Shown: piece after piece, positions 18,580 to 27,063 of the stretch
How the letters are laid out: every line of letters starts with the position of its first letter
Numbering within the stretch: position 1 is the first letter of the stretch
Source: Streptomyces sp. A0642
GTDB lineage: Bacteria > Actinomycetota > Actinomycetes > Streptomycetales > Streptomycetaceae
Direction: 5' to 3'
Assembly: GCF_004795105.1 (NCBI RefSeq)
Contig: NZ_SSBL01000007.1
Coordinates: 62,001-126,000, forward strand
Length of the DNA stretch: 64,000 bases
The notes under the pieces: generated by a model
What the model was told of the DNA's origin: nothing
The model's database searches: none
The model's input: the letters and a program-made list of their open reading frames with translations, nothing else
Made by a program: the position numbers and the translations under genes

Positions 18580-19403
18580 GCAGACTGCCGATAGCCGTGG
18601 CGATCCCCACGAAGAACGAGGGGCTCAACATCGCCGAGGCGGTGAAGTCGGTCCTCGGCCACTTCGAGGCGGTCGTCGTCGTCGACTCGCACAGCACCGA
18701 CGACACGGCGAAGATCGCCGCGGAGTGCGGGGCCGAGGTCGTCATGTACACCTGGGACGGCGGACATCCCAGGAAGAAGCAGTGGTGCCTGGAGAACGTC
18801 CGCACGGACCTGGACTGGATCCTGCTCCTCGACGGGGACGAACGGCTGAGTCCCGGGCTGCTGGCCGAGCTGAGGGAGGTCTTCGCGGACCCGGAGGCGC
18901 CGCGGCCCGCGGCGTACGACATTCCGCTGGGGTACTGGTTCTCCGGGAAGCGGCTGCGGCACGGGTACACCATCCGCAAGCGTTCGCTGACCGACCGCAC
19001 CCGGTGCCACTATCCGGAGGTGGGCGATCTCGACGCACCGGGCATCGGCGAGGTGGAGGGCCACTACCAGCCGGTCGCGGAGAGCGCGGGCTCGCTCCGC
19101 AACCCGATCGAGCACCAGGACCTCGACCCGGTGACCGCCTGGTTCGAGCGGCACAACCGGTACTCGGACTGGGAGGCGTGGCTGGAGCAGCATCCCGACG
19201 TCAAGGAGCAGGTGCGCAAGGTCAAGTCACGTCAGGGACAGCTGTTCCACAAGGCGCCGTTCAAACCGCTGGTGTCCTTCGCGTACATGTACGTGTACCG
19301 GCGGGGCTTCCTCGACGGGCGGGCGGGGCTCGACTTCGCGCTGGCCATGAGCTTCTACCGGTGGCAGATCGCTCTCAAGTCGCGGGAGCGGCCCACGCCA
19401 TGA
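18576..19403 (+). CDS. Family 2 glycosyltransferase (WaaE/KdtX-like)
   Basis: A 275-residue GT-A glycosyltransferase from ATG 18576, the fourth ATGA-coupled gene after gmd. VAIPTKNEGLNIAEAVKSV opens the nucleotide-sugar fold, VVVDSHSTDDTAKIA follows, and DWILLLDGDERLS holds the DxD-like metal site. The later HYPEVGDLDAPGIGEVEGHY and IEHQDLDPVTAWFERHNRYSDWEA blocks are typical of the WaaE/KdtX branch that adds glucose to lipopolysaccharide cores. No long transmembrane segment is predicted, so it acts at the inner membrane face. Donor and acceptor are unknown. Its end lies 1 nt from that of the convergent GT4 gene. Confidence 0.9.
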   Translation: MSRLPIAVAIPTKNEGLNIAEAVKSVLGHFEAVVVVDSHSTDDTAKIAAECGAEVVMYTWDGGHPRKKQWCLENVRTDLDWILLLDGDERLSPGLLAELREVFADPEAPRPAAYDIPLGYWFSGKRLRHGYTIRKRSLTDRTRCHYPEVGDLDAPGIGEVEGHYQPVAESAGSLRNPIEHQDLDPVTAWFERHNRYSDWEAWLEQHPDVKEQVRKVKSRQGQLFHKAPFKPLVSFAYMYVYRRGFLDGRAGLDFALAMSFYRWQIALKSRERPTP

Positions 19404-19404
19404 G

Positions 19405-20565
19405 TCACCCGCGCTTCCGGCGGACCACGTCCTCGTAGGTCCGCCGGAGCGTCCGGGTGACGACGTCGATGGTGAAGTCCTCGTTGACCAGCTCCCAGGC
19501 GGCCTTGCCCGCCTGGGCGTTGGCCCCGGGCTCCAGCAGCTCCAGGATCGCCTGTGCGACCTTCCCGGCGTTGGCGTCGTCCTCGCCCACCCGGCTGTCG
19601 ATGACCCGGCCGGCTCCGGCCCGCGCGACGTCCGGGCCGAGGCCGCAGGTGCGGGTGATGACCACCGGGGTGCCGACGGACATCGCTTCGAGGACCGAGA
19701 CGCCCAGGGGTTCCTCGATCGACGGCAGGACGTACACATCGGCCTCACGGCCGGCGGCCAGCACCTCCTCGTGGCCCAGGGGTCCGACGTGGTCGAGCGA
19801 GTCCTGCACCCCCAGGCTGCGGGCCAGGCGCAGCGTGCCGGGGAGTGCGCCGGTGTCGGGCCCCGCCAGCACGAACCGCGCGTCCGGGTGGACCGCCAGG
19901 ACCGCGGGCATCGCGGCCACGAAGTCCTCCGGACGCTTGCGCTCCTGGATCCGGGCGAGGAAGAGGACCGTCGGCGGGCGGGCCGGGTCGCGGGCGGGCT
20001 TGAACTCCTGCGGGCGCACGCCGTTGACCAGGCGCACGGTCCTGGTGAGGGCGACGGGCGCCGCGACGGCGTTCACGTCGAGGCGTTCGGCCTCGGTCAG
20101 GTGGAGCACCGCGTCCGCGCCGCGCAGGACCTTGCGCACCCCCAGCAGGTCGGTCAGCTGCGCCACCCGCTTCTCGGTGGGGTCGACCATGCCGTGCGTC
20201 TGGACGACGAGCGGGGTGCCCCCCGCGAGTGCGAGCAGCGCGGCGGGCAGAGTCACCAGGTCGCGCATCAGATGGACGTGGACGAGGTCGGCGCCGCGCA
20301 TCATCCGGCGCGCGCTCCGCAGGAGGGCCGGCGAGGTGATGCCGCTGACCTCGAACATGGGCAGCGCGTGGCGGGCCTGGAAGAGGTGGACGGGCACCCC
20401 CTCCACCTCGTCCGGCAGCGGCCCCTCGAAGCCGTCGCCCAGGGCCATGATCCGGGCGTCGTCGCCCTCGGCGCGCTGGACCTTCGAAAGGTTCAGCGCC
20501 ACTCGCGTCGGACCGCCGAAAGCATGGTCCGGGGTGTGCAGCGTGACGATGTGCAGGATCTTCAC
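19405..20565 (-). CDS. Family 4 glycosyltransferase
   Basis: A 386-residue GT-B enzyme. I choose GTG 20565, which has GAGGGG upstream and gives the standard opening VKILHIVTLHTPDHAFGGPTRVALNLS; a start at 20598 adds 11 unconserved residues and has no ribosome-binding site. The C-terminal donor-binding domain contains LFLARIQERKRPEDFV, FVLAGPDTG and the E-x7-E signature region SIEEPLGVSVLEAMSVGTPVV. It should add one sugar to the lipid-linked repeat unit in the cytoplasm. Specificity cannot be read. It is monocistronic and divergent from the polymerase gene. Confidence 0.92.
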   Translation of the reverse strand: MKILHIVTLHTPDHAFGGPTRVALNLSKVQRAEGDDARIMALGDGFEGPLPDEVEGVPVHLFQARHALPMFEVSGITSPALLRSARRMMRGADLVHVHLMRDLVTLPAALLALAGGTPLVVQTHGMVDPTEKRVAQLTDLLGVRKVLRGADAVLHLTEAERLDVNAVAAPVALTRTVRLVNGVRPQEFKPARDPARPPTVLFLARIQERKRPEDFVAAMPAVLAVHPDARFVLAGPDTGALPGTLRLARSLGVQDSLDHVGPLGHEEVLAAGREADVYVLPSIEEPLGVSVLEAMSVGTPVVITRTCGLGPDVARAGAGRVIDSRVGEDDANAGKVAQAILELLEPGANAQAGKAAWELVNEDFTIDVVTRTLRRTYEDVVRRKRG

Positions 20566-20678
20566 CAGGGTTCCCCTCGACCTCGGCCGGCTGTTCACAG
20601 ACTAGTCATCACATCACCTCAAGTGGGCTGATTGGTTAAGGTGTTCACAGGCTCGTACGTTCACGGAGCGGGGGAACG

Positions 20679-22184
20679 ATGACGTCCGTGCACGAGGCGG
20701 CACTGTCCGCAGGCGTTCGCCGGAGCCATCCGGTCGAGCCGCCCGCCAAGCCGATGTCCTGGGCGATGCTGTCGCGGGCGATGGCCGTGCCGCTCATCCT
20801 GGGCCTGGTCTGCTTCCTGCCCGCGCTGATCGCCGCCCAGCCCGGGACCGGGGCGCGGGACACGGGGTACTGGCTGCAGCTCGTGCTGACGTGCTACTCC
20901 GGCGCCCGGCTGGCGACCATGATCCTCTCCACCCGGCGGCGGCTGCTGCAGGGCGTCTTCTGGATGTTCGTGTACATCGCGATGGGGGTGGCGCCGTTCG
21001 CCCAGGCGGTCATCGGTCAGACGCCGACGCCGATGGTGGGGCCGCGGGCGGACCTGGTCACGGCGATCGCCCTGATCCTGGTGGGGTGTGCCGCCTTCGA
21101 CCTGGGGGCCCTGCTCGCGTCCCGGCGTCCGCTGCGGCGGCGTTCCGCGGCGCGCGGGGGCGGCGGTCCCGCCACCGCGCATCCGGTCAGGCTGCGGCTG
21201 CTGGTGCTGATCGCGTTCGCGGCGAGCGGCTACTACGTGCTGAAGCTCGGCGGGCCCGCCGTGTTCTTCTCCAGCAGGCAGGAGATCAGCGCCTCGGTCG
21301 CGGAGAGCGGTGTCGCGAGCGGGGAGTCGAATGTGGGCTCGGCGTTCCTGAAGGGCTTCGGGACCGTCCCGGCCCTGTTGGCCCTCCTCTTCTACACCCG
21401 GCGGCTGGTGACCTCGCGCCGGGCCCGGCGCTCGCCGTCCACCGTCCTGGTGTGGATCGCGCTGGCAGCGGTCAACCTGGTCGTGAACAACCCGGTGTCC
21501 AATGCGCGTTACTGGTTCCTGACGGTCCTGGTCTCGCTGTTGTTCACCGCCTTCCCCAGCAGCGCGGCGATGTACCGCTCGGTGCTGGCCATGGGGGTGA
21601 TCGGCGCCCTGGTGCTGTTCCCGTACGCGGACCGGTTCCGCTACGACGACTCCGGGTACCGGCCGGTGCAGTCGTCGTCGGTGTTCGAGCCGCTGGCCAC
21701 CAAGGACTACGACCAGACGGTAATGTTCGCCAACACCATCTCCTGGGTGGACACCCGCGGCCATACGTACGGCCGGCAGTTGGCGGGCTCCGCGTTCTTC
21801 TTCGTGCCGCGGGCGGCGTGGAGCGGGAAGCCGGAGGACACCGGGGTGCGCGTGGGGCAATGGATGGGGATGAACATGACCAACCTCTCCGCGCCGCTGT
21901 GGACCGAGTTGTGGGTCGACTTCGGGATGCCGGGCATGATCGGGGGGCTCGCCCTGATCGGCTACGCGGCGGCGCGCACCGACCGCCGCTACGCCCGGGC
22001 GGTGACGCGGGACGGCCCGGGGCCCGGCAGCGTCCTGGCAATCGCGGCTCCGCTGATCGCGGGGTACACCTTCATCCTGCTCCGCGGCCCGCTCCTCCAA
22101 GCCGTCGGGAAGCTCGCCATCGCGGCGCTGTGCCTGGCGCTCGTCACGAGTTTCACGGACCGGAGCCCACGGCGGTCGCGCTGA
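20679..22184 (+). CDS. Wzy-like oligosaccharide repeat polymerase
   Basis: A 501-residue integral membrane protein with about ten to twelve hydrophobic segments and one large extracellular loop near residues 315-400 (YADRFRYDDSGYRPVQSS to WSGKPEDTGVRVGQWMGMN). The segment TYGRQLAGSAFFFVPRAAWSGKP resembles the VPR-W-KP motif of Wzy/EpsG-like polymerases. It presumably joins repeat units outside the membrane. The start is ATG 20679, where GCGGGGG lies upstream. Its 3-prime end overlaps the convergent flippase gene by 32 nt. Assignment rests on topology, the motif and context. Confidence 0.75.
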   Translation: MTSVHEAALSAGVRRSHPVEPPAKPMSWAMLSRAMAVPLILGLVCFLPALIAAQPGTGARDTGYWLQLVLTCYSGARLATMILSTRRRLLQGVFWMFVYIAMGVAPFAQAVIGQTPTPMVGPRADLVTAIALILVGCAAFDLGALLASRRPLRRRSAARGGGGPATAHPVRLRLLVLIAFAASGYYVLKLGGPAVFFSSRQEISASVAESGVASGESNVGSAFLKGFGTVPALLALLFYTRRLVTSRRARRSPSTVLVWIALAAVNLVVNNPVSNARYWFLTVLVSLLFTAFPSSAAMYRSVLAMGVIGALVLFPYADRFRYDDSGYRPVQSSSVFEPLATKDYDQTVMFANTISWVDTRGHTYGRQLAGSAFFFVPRAAWSGKPEDTGVRVGQWMGMNMTNLSAPLWTELWVDFGMPGMIGGLALIGYAAARTDRRYARAVTRDGPGPGSVLAIAAPLIAGYTFILLRGPLLQAVGKLAIAALCLALVTSFTDRSPRRSR

Positions 22185-23397
22185 CCGGGGCGTGCCCCGG
22201 CCTGTCCCGGCGGGTGAGCCGGGCCACCCGGGTCCAGGTGGCGGCCGCCTTGCAGACGGAGCCGAGACACAGGCCCCAGGCGGCCCCCGGCACGCCGCCG
22301 AGGAGGTAGCCGCCGGTGAGAAAGGCGACGGAGGCCAGGGAGAACACCACCTGGATGCCGAGGGTGGTGCGGGGATCGAGCAGCCTGAGCGCCAGCAGCC
22401 CGCAGGTGCCGACGGCCATCGCCGTGTACTGGCTGCCGGTGGCGGGGAGCAGCGCGGCGGCCGTCGGCCAGGTGTCGCCGAGCAGGTGGCGGCCGACCGA
22501 TGCGGGGAGCAGCGCGAGGACGCTCGCCCAGCCGGCGGCGGTGAGCGCCAGGAGGGCGGCCAGGGCGGCGGTGGCCCGTACCCTGAGCCGTTCGGTGGCG
22601 AGCCGCCCGAGGAGCGGCGGGCCGAAGCCGGTGGCCGAGGTGAACAGCACGTTCAGCGGGCCGAAGAGGGTGGTGGCGCCGCGCAGGGCGCCGACGAGGA
22701 GGGGGTTGCCGACCGCGCCGAGCCCCAGCACGGAGAGCTGGCTGGTCGCGTTGCCCACGCCGAACTCGATGACGAACCGCCGGCCGAGGTGTCCCTTCCT
22801 CAGCAGGGGTTTCAGCAGCACGGGGGCTCCGGCCGTCCTGCGGTGCAGCGCGGCCGCCGAGAGCAGGAGCGCGGGCAGGGCGGAGAGCCCCCAGACGATG
22901 ACCAGCCGGGCCGCGGGGGTGCCCTGCGGTTGTGCGGCCAGCGCCCCGAGGACGCAGACCAGCCGGAGCGTGTCGGCGGCCAGCGCCATGTGCTGGGCGT
23001 GGAGGGTGGCGAAGGCGTAGCGGGCCGTGTCCTGGGCGAGGACGACGGGCAGCACGAGCCCGAGCATCGTCAGGGCGCGCGCCGTCCCGCCCGGCAGCAC
23101 CGCGCAGACGGCGGCGAGCGGGCCCCCGACGGCGGACGCGACGAGGAGGGTGAAGCCGACCGCGGAGCGGCAGGCCCCGCGCGTCTCCTCGCTCGCGCCC
23201 CGGCGCAGCACCAAGGGCTGTCCCGTGTAGGCGCCGGACACCCCCAGCAGTACGGAGAAGACGAGGTAGACGGCGGAGAAGCGGGCGAAGTCGGCGACGG
23301 TGGACAGCCTGGCGGCCACGACCAGGACCAGGATGTTGGTGAGCGCCGCCACCCCCTGGTCCGCGACCGAGCAGAAGACGGCGGTGCGTGCCCTCAC
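22153..23397 (-). CDS. Wzx-like polysaccharide flippase
   Basis: A 414-residue protein from GTG 23397, overlapping the stop of the preceding chain-length gene (GTGA). The frame is open further upstream, but that part is a shadow of the kinase-like gene. About twelve hydrophobic segments are visible, starting with AVFCSVADQGVAALTNILVLVVAARLS, typical of the MOP/Wzx family that flips undecaprenyl-linked repeat units. LLRKGHLGRRFVIEFGVGNATSQLSVLGLGAVG is the middle of the transporter. Third gene of a GT4-Wzz-Wzx operon. The last 32 nt overlap the 3-prime end of the convergent polymerase gene. Confidence 0.8.
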   Translation of the reverse strand: MRARTAVFCSVADQGVAALTNILVLVVAARLSTVADFARFSAVYLVFSVLLGVSGAYTGQPLVLRRGASEETRGACRSAVGFTLLVASAVGGPLAAVCAVLPGGTARALTMLGLVLPVVLAQDTARYAFATLHAQHMALAADTLRLVCVLGALAAQPQGTPAARLVIVWGLSALPALLLSAAALHRRTAGAPVLLKPLLRKGHLGRRFVIEFGVGNATSQLSVLGLGAVGNPLLVGALRGATTLFGPLNVLFTSATGFGPPLLGRLATERLRVRATAALAALLALTAAGWASVLALLPASVGRHLLGDTWPTAAALLPATGSQYTAMAVGTCGLLALRLLDPRTTLGIQVVFSLASVAFLTGGYLLGGVPGAAWGLCLGSVCKAAATWTRVARLTRRDRPGHAPVSATAVGSGP

Positions 23398-25142
23398 CTG
23401 TGGCCCGCGGTGCTGCTGTGGTCGTTGCCGCCGCGTCCGATGCCGCTCTCCAGGGTGCGCAGGCCGAGCGTCTCGGTGGGGTCGCCGGTGTGCCCGGAGA
23501 CGTCCGCCCGGTCGGGGCCGTCCGCCTCCGCTCCGTCCTGTTCGTCCTGCGGGGGCGCCGTCCGGCCGTGTCCCCGGCGTCCGGCCGCCTTCCGGCGGGC
23601 CCGGCGCTCCAGGCGTCCGTAGCCGGGGTGGAGCAGGGTGCCGAGCACGGAGCCGCCCGCGGCGCCGATGATCTCGCGGATGCGTTCCAGGTCGCTGCGG
23701 TGCACCTCGCGCGGGTCGCAGACCACCACCACGCCCTCGACCCGGTCGATGAGCGCGACGGCGTCGGCGTACGAGAGGACGGGCGGGGCGAGCACGATGA
23801 CCACGGCTCCCGGCCGGCCGCCCTCGGCGAGGATGCGGCTGACGGGCGCGGAGGTCAGGGCGCGCGGCACGTTGTCCGTACGGCGGCCCGCGACGAGCGT
23901 GAAGGCCCCCGATCCGGGCACGTCCACGTTGGTGCGGCTGTCCGAGGGCCAGCCGCGCCCGTCCCTTTCGCTGGCCCAGCTGGGCCGGCCGGCCCGGCCC
24001 ACCGCTCCGAGGGACCCGGCCAGGGACGGGGCCCTGAGATCGGCCTCCACGAGCAGGACGTCGCGCCCCATCTCGGCGAAGGCGGCCGCGAGGTTGGCCG
24101 CCGCGGCCGTCGCCATGTCGTTGTCGCCGCGGGGCGCCGTGACGAGGATCCGGCGGCGTTCGGTGAACGAGGGGTCGTAGGCGAGGCGGAAGGCCACCGC
24201 CCGGTACTCCTCGGCGAGCCTGCTGCCGCCGCGTCCGATGGCGAGCAGGGTTCCGGCCGCGGCGCGTTCGCGGGGCAAAGTGCCGAGCAGCGGGGCGCCC
24301 AGCGAGCGGACGAGTTCCCTGGTGGAGCGGACTGCGGGGTCGAAGACGAGCCGTACCCAGGACAGCAGCAGGCCGAGCGCGAGTCCGACGACACCGCCGA
24401 GTCCGAGGAGCAGGGGCAGACTGGCGCCGCTGGGCTTCTCCGGGGCCACGGGCTTCTTGTTCAGATAGCCGGGTGTGGTGTCCAGGGCCCGCAACTCCGA
24501 GATCTTCTGGCTCAGTTCGGAGATGGAGACGATGAGGTTGGCCCGTGCGCTGGTGACGTCGTTGCCCACGGCGCCGGTCTCCTGCTCGGCCAGCCGGTCG
24601 CGCTGCTCGGTGAGCGGTTTCAGCTGGGCGCGGTATCCGTCGACCATGTTGTCGATGCTGTTCTCGGTGCGCTCGCGGCGAATCTCCAGGTAGGCCTCGG
24701 CCAGCGCCTGGGCTCGGGTCCTGGCCTGTTCGGGGGCGCTGCCGGTGTAGGAGAACCTGAGCACCAGCGTGTTGGGCGGGTTGGTGACCTGGAGCCCACG
24801 GAGCAGGGTGCCCACCTCCACCGCGTCGCCGGTCTTGGCCAGCGAGCCGGCGGCGACGGTGCCCACCGCGTCGCTGACGGCCGTCTGGCGCTCCGAGCCG
24901 ATGTTGATGCCCTTGTCGGCGGAGGCGCCGGCGGCGAAGGGGTCCGAGGTGGCGGAGCGCACGGAGACCTCGCCCGTGGAGGTGTACGTGTCCTCGCCGC
25001 TCAGCGCGAGCCAGCCCGCGCCGAGGAGTCCGACGACGACGCCGCACGCGAGCAGGGAGCGGTAGCGCAGGAGCTGGCGGAACTGGTCGCGCAGCAACGC
25101 GGGTTCGTCCTGGTCCTCCAGAGCGCGGATCGGCTGGGTCAT
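23394..25142 (-). CDS. Wzz/BY-kinase-like protein with degenerate P-loop
   Basis: A 582-residue protein. An N-terminal Wzz chain-length domain has transmembrane segments at about 29-50 and 240-268 with a coiled periplasmic part between (DNMVDGYRAQLKPLTEQRDRLAEQE). A cytoplasmic ParA/BY-kinase-like domain follows from about 300 to 520. The site expected to read GEGKST is VTAPRGDNDMATAAAANLA (about 330-348), with no lysine. Walker A-prime (LLVEADLRAPSL) is recognisable, but Walker B is VIVLAPPVLSYADA without the aspartate. The C-terminal tail has no tyrosine cluster. It is therefore probably not an active kinase and may act as a scaffold for chain length. ATGA-coupled to the upstream GT4 gene. 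Confidence 0.85.
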   Translation of the reverse strand: MTQPIRALEDQDEPALLRDQFRQLLRYRSLLACGVVVGLLGAGWLALSGEDTYTSTGEVSVRSATSDPFAAGASADKGINIGSERQTAVSDAVGTVAAGSLAKTGDAVEVGTLLRGLQVTNPPNTLVLRFSYTGSAPEQARTRAQALAEAYLEIRRERTENSIDNMVDGYRAQLKPLTEQRDRLAEQETGAVGNDVTSARANLIVSISELSQKISELRALDTTPGYLNKKPVAPEKPSGASLPLLLGLGGVVGLALGLLLSWVRLVFDPAVRSTRELVRSLGAPLLGTLPRERAAAGTLLAIGRGGSRLAEEYRAVAFRLAYDPSFTERRRILVTAPRGDNDMATAAAANLAAAFAEMGRDVLLVEADLRAPSLAGSLGAVGRAGRPSWASERDGRGWPSDSRTNVDVPGSGAFTLVAGRRTDNVPRALTSAPVSRILAEGGRPGAVVIVLAPPVLSYADAVALIDRVEGVVVVCDPREVHRSDLERIREIIGAAGGSVLGTLLHPGYGRLERRARRKAAGRRGHGRTAPPQDEQDGAEADGPDRADVSGHTGDPTETLGLRTLESGIGRGGNDHSSTAGHR

Positions 25143-26401
25143 CGGCGGTGTGTCCCTTCGGCGTCCTGGAGGACCTCGGTGAGCAGTGCGTCGAAGCGGG
25201 CGAGGCCGGCTTCCCGGCTGAGATGGCGGGCCACGTACCGCGGCCCGTGGGCGCCGAGTTGGTCGGCGGCGGCGGGTTCCTCGACCAGCTTGCGGACCGC
25301 GGCGAGTACGGCGGCCGGGTCCTCCGGCGCGACGAGGAGACCGGCGCCCGAGCGCTGCACCTCCTGGGCGGTGCCGCCCCCGTCGGCCACGGAGGCGACG
25401 ACGGGGCGGCCGGAGACGAAGTAGGAGGTGAGCTTGGAAGGGACGCTCATGTCGAGCACGGACGCGCGCTGGGTGACGGCGAGGACGTCGGCGGCGGCCA
25501 GGACGTCGGTGAACTCGTCCGGTCCGGCGGGCGGCAGGAAGTCCAGGTTGGGCAGGCCGGACGCACGGGCGAGCAGGGCGTCGCGCTGGTTGCCGTCCCC
25601 CATCAGGACGACGCGCACCTCAGGGGCCAGCCGCGCCGCGTCGACGAGGACCTCCAGTCCCTGCTTGAGTCCCATGTTTCCGGAGTGCAGGACCACGGGG
25701 GTGCCCTCCCGCCATCCGAGGCGGGCCCTTGTGGCGGCCCGGTCGGCCGAAGGGGGCTTCACATGGCTCCAGTTGGGGACCAGCCGGATGCGGTCCGGGT
25801 CCACCCCGTAGGCGGTGACCCGGGGGACGAAGCTCTCGTGGATGACGCCGACCAGAGTCGCGGCCGCGAGGGCGTACCGCTCGGCCCGCGAGGCCACGGC
25901 GGCCGCCCGCCCACCGCCCCGGATGCCGCTCTGGGCGGCGGCGGCGCCCATCAGGTCCTGGACGACGGGTATGTACGGGACGCCGTGGCGGCGGGCGAGC
26001 CGGGCGCCTATGACGCCGCCGGCGAGGCTCGGCAACTGGGCGATCACCGCGTCGGGCCGCAGCGCGGGCGGGGCCGCGAGGCCGTGCGCCAGCACGCTGG
26101 CCTCGAACGCGGCCCGGCGCAGGGCGCTCTGACGCGGCGGCACATAGTGCCGCCGGCGGTGCACGGTGACACCCGAGCGCTGCTCCTCGGTCCGCCACAC
26201 ACCCCGGTATGCCGCCTCGGTCCGCCAGGACGGGTAGTGCGGCATCCCGGTCAGCACGTGCGTGTCGGCCCCGGAGCGGGCCCAGTGCTCGGCGAGCTGG
26301 GCGGCGTACGGGCCGATGCCGGTCAGTTCGGGTGCGTAGTTCGTGGAGACCACCAGCAGACGGCGGCCGCCGAACGGCTCGTGGTGCTCTGTTCCTGGCA
26401 T
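25139..26401 (-). CDS. Family 4 glycosyltransferase (WcaI/WbuB-like)
   Basis: A 420-residue GT-B enzyme. It opens with LLVVSTNYAPELTGIGPYAAQLAEHWARSGADTHVLTGMPHYPSW, the form seen in colanic-acid WcaI and WbuB fucosyl or related transferases. GVIHESFVPRVTAYGVDPDRIRLVPNWSHV and VVLHSGNMGLKQGLEVLVDAARL mark the domain boundary. The donor site holds SVPSKLTSYFVSGRPVVASV. Fucose transfer would fit the GDP-fucose genes, but this is inference from the subfamily only. First gene of the operon with the Wzz-like and Wzx genes, overlapping the next start by 4 nt. Confidence 0.9.
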   Translation of the reverse strand: MPGTEHHEPFGGRRLLVVSTNYAPELTGIGPYAAQLAEHWARSGADTHVLTGMPHYPSWRTEAAYRGVWRTEEQRSGVTVHRRRHYVPPRQSALRRAAFEASVLAHGLAAPPALRPDAVIAQLPSLAGGVIGARLARRHGVPYIPVVQDLMGAAAAQSGIRGGGRAAAVASRAERYALAAATLVGVIHESFVPRVTAYGVDPDRIRLVPNWSHVKPPSADRAATRARLGWREGTPVVLHSGNMGLKQGLEVLVDAARLAPEVRVVLMGDGNQRDALLARASGLPNLDFLPPAGPDEFTDVLAAADVLAVTQRASVLDMSVPSKLTSYFVSGRPVVASVADGGGTAQEVQRSGAGLLVAPEDPAAVLAAVRKLVEEPAAADQLGAHGPRYVARHLSREAGLARFDALLTEVLQDAEGTHRR

Positions 26402-26534
26402 CGGACGCCCGCCTTCCCCCCGGAGCCACCTGTGTTCCCCCCAAGGAACAGCCCCAAAAGTGAGCTTATCCGTTCACGAGATGCGCAAGTGGTCTTCGCA
26501 GTAAGGTCATCGCACGATCACACCGATACCGATA

Positions 26535-26577
26535 TCCCGCCGGACCGGATGCCATGTCCGGATACCTTCCGGTGGGA
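26535..26577 (+). promoter_or_regulatory. Nested inverted repeat upstream of the cytidylyltransferase
   Basis: TCCCGCCGGA at 26535-26544 pairs with TCCGGTGGGA at 26568-26577 (one G-T), and an inner CCGGA/TCCGG pair (26545-26549, 26557-26561) continues the stem. It lies 40 nt before ATG 26617, in the gap shared with the divergent GT4 gene. It may be a leader hairpin or an operator. Confidence 0.35.
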
Positions 26578-26616
26578 CACGGGACATCACGTTCACACCG
26601 TGGGGGGAGAGAACGG

Positions 26617-27063
26617 ATGGTACACAGGGTCGGCTACGCGCCGGGGGTTTACGACCTGTTCCACATAGGCCACCTCAACATCCTGCGACACGCCCGCAGT
26701 CAGTGCGACTACCTGGTCGCGGGCGTCGTCTCGGACGAGATGGCGGCACTCGCCAAGGGCCACAAGCCGGTCATTCCGCTGCCGGAGCGGCTGGAGATCG
26801 TGCGGAGCGTGCGGTACGTGGACGCGGCGTTCGTCGAGACCGTCCCCGACAAGGTCGAGACCTGGCAACAGGTCAGGTTCGACGTCATCTTCAAGGGGGA
26901 CGACTGGCGCGACACGGAGAAGGGCAGGCGCCTGGAACGCGACTTCGCCGAAGTCGGCGTGGAGGTCGTGTACTTCCCGTACACGGTGCACACGTCCAGC
27001 ACCCAGCTGCGCCGGGCGCTGGACACGATGGTCAGCCCGCCCGGAGCGCTCTCAGCTCCCTGA
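26617..27063 (+). CDS. Cytidylyltransferase-like nucleotidyltransferase
   Basis: A 148-residue protein of the TagD/glycerol-3-phosphate cytidylyltransferase superfamily, from ATG 26617 (GGGGAGA upstream). GVYDLFHIGHLNIL contains the HxGH nucleotide-binding motif. IFKGDDWRDTEKGRRLERDF and the final HTSSTQLRRAL stand where TagD has its RTxGISTT motif. The enzyme should form a CDP-activated alcohol or amine from CTP and a phosphate ester; the substrate cannot be read. It overlaps the convergent CDP-alcohol phosphotransferase gene by 32 nt, and the two activities fit as consecutive steps that would attach an alcohol phosphate to a lipid or polymer. Confidence 0.85.
   Translation: MVHRVGYAPGVYDLFHIGHLNILRHARSQCDYLVAGVVSDEMAALAKGHKPVIPLPERLEIVRSVRYVDAAFVETVPDKVETWQQVRFDVIFKGDDWRDTEKGRRLERDFAEVGVEVVYFPYTVHTSSTQLRRALDTMVSPPGALSAP

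Noticed and set aside
23398..25047. Upstream extension of the flippase frame to 25047
   Set aside because: The extra residues are Arg/Pro/Gly-rich shadow of the Wzz-like gene. The GTG at 23397 with a GTGA overlap gives a normal flippase length.
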